Positions 23,010 to 25,678 of a stretch of 25,678 bases of DNA are shown here, piece after piece. Below the pieces are notes generated by a model. The model made no database searches and was not told the DNA's origin. It saw only the letters and a program-made list of their open reading frames with translations. The position numbers and the translations under genes are program-made. Location: the NCBI GenBank assembly GCA_944364005.1, contig CALVVW010000017.1, forward strand, positions 1 through 25,678, written 5' to 3'. How positions within the stretch are numbered: the first letter of the stretch is position 1; every line of letters begins with the position of its first letter. Source of the DNA: an uncultured Bacilli bacterium (GTDB lineage Bacteria; Bacillota_I; Bacilli_A; RF39; UBA660).

Positions 23010-23045
23010 AATAGTCATACTAATTAGACTTATTGCTTCGGCAAT
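23010..23045. other. attR: Right attachment site (element arm, 14-bp core, host half-site)
   Basis: The element arm 23010-23031 (ends TAATTAGACTT) is followed by core ATTGCTTCGGCAAT at 23032-23045, then native ATPase sequence (ATCATGCGTTACC). Joining this arm and core to the arm at 13081-13102 rebuilds a 58-bp attP; joining 13080 to 23046 rebuilds attB. Confidence 0.95.
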
Positions 23046-23604
23046 ATCATGCGTTACCATAATAGCTGTTTTTCCTTCTTTTTTGATAATTTTATATATG
23101 TCGTCACTAATTGCTAATCTTGATTGATAATCTAGGGCTGACATTGCTTCATCTAGCAATAAAATGTCTGGTTTTGTTGCTAGTGTTCTAATTAGAGCGA
23201 CTCTTTGACGCATTCCACCAGATAATCTTGATGGATAAGAATCTATAAACTCTTCTAGACCATAGGTTTTTAATAAATTGATTACGTATTCTTTGTTTTC
23301 TTTTGTTAACTGATTTGTTATTTCTAATCCTAGTAGACAATTTTCTAGAACCGTTCTCCATTCGAATAGGGAATCATTTTGTAACATATACCCTATTGTA
23401 TAGTTTTTAGAAAAATTAATTTCTCCATTTGATTTTTCTTCTAAACCAGCAAGAATGGAAAGTATGGTTGACTTTCCACATCCGCTTGGTCCGACAATCG
23501 AGATAAACTCCTTTTCTTTTACATCAAATGATACAGATTCTAAGGCTTTAATTTCTCCATCTCTAGTATGAAATGATTTCTCTAAATTAGTAATTGTTAG
23601 TATT

Positions 23605-24600
23605 TTATCCACGATATATTAATTTATCATATGGAACTTTTTTATCAATTGCTCCATTATCAATCATAATATCTTGTAAATGATTGAAAGAATCTTCCGA
23701 AAAATCCGTTGTTTTTGGCCATGCATCTATATCACGATATCTTTTTACGACTTTTGCAATATCTTCTAGAGAGGTATCTGGAAATTGATTGATGATTGCT
23801 TTTGCTACTTCTTCATCTGTATGATTATGTACATAGTCAATTCCTTTTTGTATGGCTTTGGTGAAGTTATTTATTAATTCTTTATTTTCTTCTATGAAGC
23901 TTATTCTTGCTGAATAGGAAGTATATGGTACTACTCCGCCTAATTCTCCGATACTTGCTACCACATATCCATAACCTTCTTTTTCTATTTCTAAGGCATT
24001 GGGTTCAAACAAAGTGACAAAATCTCCTTGTCCTCCGATAAATGCTCCTCCCATGGCAGCAAAATCTACTGAAGTATCAATTTCTACGTCTTTTTTAGGA
24101 TCAATTCCATTTTGTTTTAAAGCGTATTCTAGAGTCATTTCTGGCATTCCACCAGCACGACCTCCTAGTACTGTCTTTCCTTCTAAGTCTTCTAGTTTAA
24201 AATCTTTTATTTTTTCACGTGATACTAAGAATGAACCATCTTTTTGTGTTAATTGAGCAAAGGTTTTTAAATAATCTTTTTCTCCTCCATTATATACATA
24301 GATTGTTCCTTCACTTCCACAGAAACCAATATCTGCATCTTTTGATAGTACTGCTGCTGTTACTTTGTCTGCTCCACTTGTTAAAATTAATTCTACATCA
24401 ATTCCTACTTCTTCAAAATAACCTTGCTCGATTGCAACATATTGTGGTGCATAAAAAATAGAATGAGTTACTTCTGCTAAAGTTATTTTTTGCCTTTTTT
24501 CTTCTTTTGAATCCCCTTTATTTAAATCAAATAATACTAAGGCAGCAATTATAAATATTAATATACCACCTAGTATAAAAATCACAATTTTTCTTTTCAT
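23605..24600 (-). CDS. ABC importer substrate-binding protein (NMT1/THI5/SsuA-like)
   Basis: A 331-residue binding protein of the nitrate/sulfonate/taurine/pyrimidine family. Residues 1-27 are a basic start and hydrophobic segment without a lipobox cysteine, so it is probably held by an uncleaved membrane anchor rather than as a lipoprotein, which is unusual for a Gram-positive type. The family pattern follows: ITLAEVTHSIFYAPQYVAIEQGYFEEVGIDVEL, a switch loop GGRAGGMPEMTLEYALKQNGI (compare the GxxxG ligand loop), then VDFAAMGGAFIGGQGDFVTLFEP and Y-rich stretches. GGAG precedes the ATG. It heads an operon with the ATPase (8-bp overlap) and, before the insertion, the permease. The ligand could be a sulfonate, a thiamine precursor or another small anion; no riboswitch is visible in the leader. 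Confidence 0.9.
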   Translation of the reverse strand: MKRKIVIFILGGILIFIIAALVLFDLNKGDSKEEKRQKITLAEVTHSIFYAPQYVAIEQGYFEEVGIDVELILTSGADKVTAAVLSKDADIGFCGSEGTIYVYNGGEKDYLKTFAQLTQKDGSFLVSREKIKDFKLEDLEGKTVLGGRAGGMPEMTLEYALKQNGIDPKKDVEIDTSVDFAAMGGAFIGGQGDFVTLFEPNALEIEKEGYGYVVASIGELGGVVPYTSYSARISFIEENKELINNFTKAIQKGIDYVHNHTDEEVAKAIINQFPDTSLEDIAKVVKRYRDIDAWPKTTDFSEDSFNHLQDIMIDNGAIDKKVPYDKLIYRG

Positions 24601-24621
24601 AATTCTCCTTTCTACTAAAGT

Positions 24622-24650
24622 ATTATATGATTAAAAAGAAAAAATGTTAG
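24622..24650 (-). promoter_or_regulatory. Promoter of the ABC-importer operon
   Basis: On the minus strand CTAACA (24650-24645), a 17-bp spacer and a perfect TATAAT (24627-24622), about 22 nt before the start codon of the binding-protein gene. There is no room for a riboswitch between it and the gene. Confidence 0.7.
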
Positions 24651-24651
24651 T

Positions 24652-24685
24652 TCACAAAAAAAAGAAATTCAATTTAGAATTTCTT
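24652..24685 (-). terminator. Terminator of the zinc-ribbon protein gene
   Basis: A perfect 9-bp stem AAGAAATTC / GAATTTCTT with a 6-nt loop is followed on the minus strand by a long T-run (TTTTTT). It lies about 80 nt past the stop and just ahead of the importer promoter. Confidence 0.75.
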
Positions 24686-24766
24686 ATCGTATAATCTTTT
24701 TCAATCCTTATTCTATTTCTGTTATTTTTCTAATAAACATATTTTATATTTCTAAGTTAAATTTTT

Positions 24767-25525
24767 TTAATTTGTCTTTTCGTCTAAACTTTTGTCTTCT
24801 ACAATAGTTCCGCAATAACTACACCAAGTCTTTCCTCCTCTATTTACTTGATTTGGTGCTCCACAATTTTGACAATTTACTGTAATTTTGTCCTTTTTGT
24901 TTGACTTTCGTTTGTTATTATAGTAAGTAATAGTTCCATCTACTTTATTTAGAATGAGTCCATCAATCAAATTCTTTTCGTCTAAATACACTAAATCTTT
25001 TAATACTTGATTTTGCATTTCTTGATAAGTTTTTCCTGGCATATGAGGAATTCTTGCGGCTATTTCTGGAATTTGCAGCTGATTTCTATAAATATAGGGA
25101 CGATATTTTTTTAATAATTCTTGATCTTCTTTAGTACAACGATTTACTAGTCCATTTACTTCATCAACAAAATAATCTTCTGGAATCTTTTTTATTTGTT
25201 TTAAATATCTAATTTTTAAGATACACTCTGGATAAGTACATCCGGCTAATTCAGCAATTTGTCTTATATCTTGTTCTTTATCTTTCATTATTTGTGAATA
25301 TATTATTTTCATTTTCTTGATAAATTCTTTGTCTGTTAAAGATTCTGTACCAAAGAATTGAGTATAATCTATGTAGGAATTTTCTTTTATTTTGTTTATG
25401 TTTTTACTATTTATTTCTCGATTTACAGTTCCTAATATGTCATCAATTCCCATATCTTTTAGTGTTTGAACAACTCCTATAACGATTATCATTATTAGTA
25501 ATATAAACGAAAAAAACTCTTCCAT
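24767..25525 (-). CDS. Membrane-anchored protein with C-terminal zinc ribbon
   Basis: A 252-residue protein of unknown function. One N-terminal membrane segment (about 4-22) is followed by a long helical, charged middle. Around 85-112 this middle looks like a helix-turn-helix-type module (IRQIAELAGCTYPECILKIRYLKQI), and around 150-190 there is a second similar stretch. A C-terminal zinc ribbon closes the protein, with CQNCGAPNQVNRGGKTWCSYCGT: two CxxC pairs about 15 residues apart. The repeated helical modules suggest tandem PCI/winged-helix-like units, common in zinc-ribbon membrane proteins of gut Bacillota. It stands alone between its own promoter and terminator. Host gene, not part of the mobile element. 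Confidence 0.75.
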   Translation of the reverse strand: MEEFFSFILLIMIIVIGVVQTLKDMGIDDILGTVNREINSKNINKIKENSYIDYTQFFGTESLTDKEFIKKMKIIYSQIMKDKEQDIRQIAELAGCTYPECILKIRYLKQIKKIPEDYFVDEVNGLVNRCTKEDQELLKKYRPYIYRNQLQIPEIAARIPHMPGKTYQEMQNQVLKDLVYLDEKNLIDGLILNKVDGTITYYNNKRKSNKKDKITVNCQNCGAPNQVNRGGKTWCSYCGTIVEDKSLDEKTN

Positions 25526-25548
25526 AGCACACCCTACTTTCCATTTTT

Positions 25549-25577
25549 ATTATATAATAACTAGTTTAATTTTGCAA
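25549..25577 (-). promoter_or_regulatory. Promoter of the zinc-ribbon protein gene
   Basis: On the minus strand TTGCAA (25577-25572), a 17-bp spacer and TATAAT (25554-25549), 24 nt upstream of the start codon. Confidence 0.7.
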
Positions 25578-25601
25578 AAGAAAAAGGAGATTATTCTCCT
25601 T
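25576..25601 (-). terminator. Terminator of a gene lying beyond the right edge
   Basis: AAGGAGA-TTAT-TCTCCTT is followed on the minus strand by TTTTTCTTTT, so it would end a minus-strand transcript coming from beyond the window. In 25602-25678 I see no certain gene; a minus-strand frame open from the edge stops after 13 codons and could be a gene end. Confidence 0.6.
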
Positions 25602-25678
25602 CTATAAATGGAAATAATAAGTGTCCGCACATCTAATTACCTAAGTGTAAGTGATTTTATTGATTTAATAGTAACATG

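Larger units (their letters stand above)
13074..23038 (+). mobile_element. 9,965-bp integrated element of the large-serine-integrase type
   Basis: The limits come from the duplicated 14-bp core (13067-13080 and 23032-23045), perfect 22-bp inverted arms just inside it, and precise restoration of the ABC ATPase frame when 13081-23045 is removed. All element genes lie on the plus strand while the flanking host genes lie on the minus strand. Content: DUF3846 protein, ClpP-like protease, 105-aa protein, Xre regulator, four mostly membrane/exported proteins, SSB-like protein, resolvase, possible Rep, DnaB-like helicase, 31-aa protein and integrase. I see no relaxase, coupling protein, portal, terminase or capsid gene. 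It is best read as an integrated, self-replicating plasmid-like element or satellite; an integrative mobilizable element with an unrecognised or cis-acting transfer system is the alternative. Confidence 0.93.
22833..23612 (-). pseudogene. 5' part of the split ABC ATPase gene, now fused to element sequence
   Basis: This is an SsuB/TauB-like ABC ATPase interrupted at residue 194. Native residues show Walker A GPSGCGKS (41-48), Q-loop (Q78), signature LSGGMRQR (130-137), Walker B LLLDEA (151-156), D-loop and H188 of the switch (MVTHDIAEAI). The insertion falls right after the H-loop, so every catalytic motif survives. The frame then runs through the attR arm and antisense to the integrase end for 65 foreign residues before a stop, giving a 259-aa chimera instead of the native 248-aa protein. 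The start is GTG at 23612, overlapping the stop of the binding-protein gene by 8 bp (coupled translation). Whether the chimera folds or pairs with the permease is unknown. The missing native end is at 12901-13080. Confidence 0.92.

Noticed and set aside
13081..23031. 22-bp inverted ends read as terminal repeats of a DDE transposon with a 14-bp target duplication
   Set aside because: The element encodes a large serine integrase next to one end and no DDE transposase. The core has an asymmetric centre as attP does, and 14 bp would be a long target duplication.
24628..24660. TPP or other riboswitch controlling the importer, which would have named its substrate
   Set aside because: The promoter lies only about 22 nt before the start codon, leaving no space for an aptamer, and no conserved aptamer core was found.
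1..25678. CRISPR arrays, tRNA or rRNA genes, group II intron, retron
   Set aside because: No regularly spaced direct repeats, no cloverleaf or rRNA-like stretches, and no reverse transcriptase were seen on either strand.
25602..25678. End of another insertion sequence or gene at the right edge
   Set aside because: Only 77 bp are visible, with a 13-codon open frame from the edge; nothing can be assigned.
1..25678. Use of UGA as tryptophan, as in many Mollicutes
   Set aside because: Tryptophan is encoded by TGG and at least one gene (11338-11877) ends at TGA overlapping the next ATG, so UGA acts as stop.

Overview
The window comes from a very AT-rich, Gram-positive-type bacterium. It encodes a sortase, a sortase-anchored adhesin with Cna-B repeats, a PcrA-type helicase, strong AGGAGG ribosome sites and canonical TATAAT promoters. 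UGA is used as a stop and tryptophan is encoded by TGG, so the code is standard. This fits an AT-rich Bacillota lineage, perhaps one of the uncultivated gut Bacilli/Mollicutes-related groups; the lineage is an inference.

Host region 1 (1-12914) is coded almost entirely on the minus strand. From left to right it holds a CYTH-domain protein cut by the window edge; a pcrA operon (helicase, a 113-aa unknown protein, two tandem nucleotidyltransferase paralogues); a surface-display operon (thioester/Cna-B adhesin, its sortase, a multi-pass membrane protein) behind a near-consensus promoter; a small membrane protein; an IS110-family insertion sequence on the plus strand; a YfcE-type phosphodiesterase overlapping a NUDIX hydrolase; and the permease of an ABC importer.

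The central finding is a 9,965-bp integrated mobile element (crossover about 13074 to 23038), coded entirely on the plus strand. It has split the ATPase gene of that ABC importer, whose substrate-binding protein lies at 23605-24600. Both junctions carry the same 14-bp core (ATTGCTTCGGCAAT), and the element ends are perfect 22-bp inverted repeats. Joining the ends gives a 58-bp attP whose arms are perfectly palindromic around a non-palindromic TC centre, as expected for the large serine integrase encoded at the right end (21405-22940). Removing the element in silico restores a complete 248-codon ATPase reading frame.

The element carries a DUF3846 protein, a ClpP-like serine protease with an intact triad, an Xre regulator, four consecutive genes whose products are mostly membrane-anchored or exported (one lipoprotein, two proteins cysteine-rich), an SSB-like OB-fold protein, a small serine resolvase behind repeated res-like sites, a possible replication initiator on what looks like a leaderless transcript, a DnaB-like helicase behind a large structured leader, a 31-aa micro-gene and the integrase. 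I see no relaxase, coupling ATPase or phage structural gene. It therefore looks like an integrated, replication-competent plasmid-like element or satellite rather than a conjugative element or prophage.

To the right (23046-25678) are the broken ATPase gene, the substrate-binding protein and a membrane-anchored zinc-ribbon protein, all on the minus strand with clear promoters and terminators.
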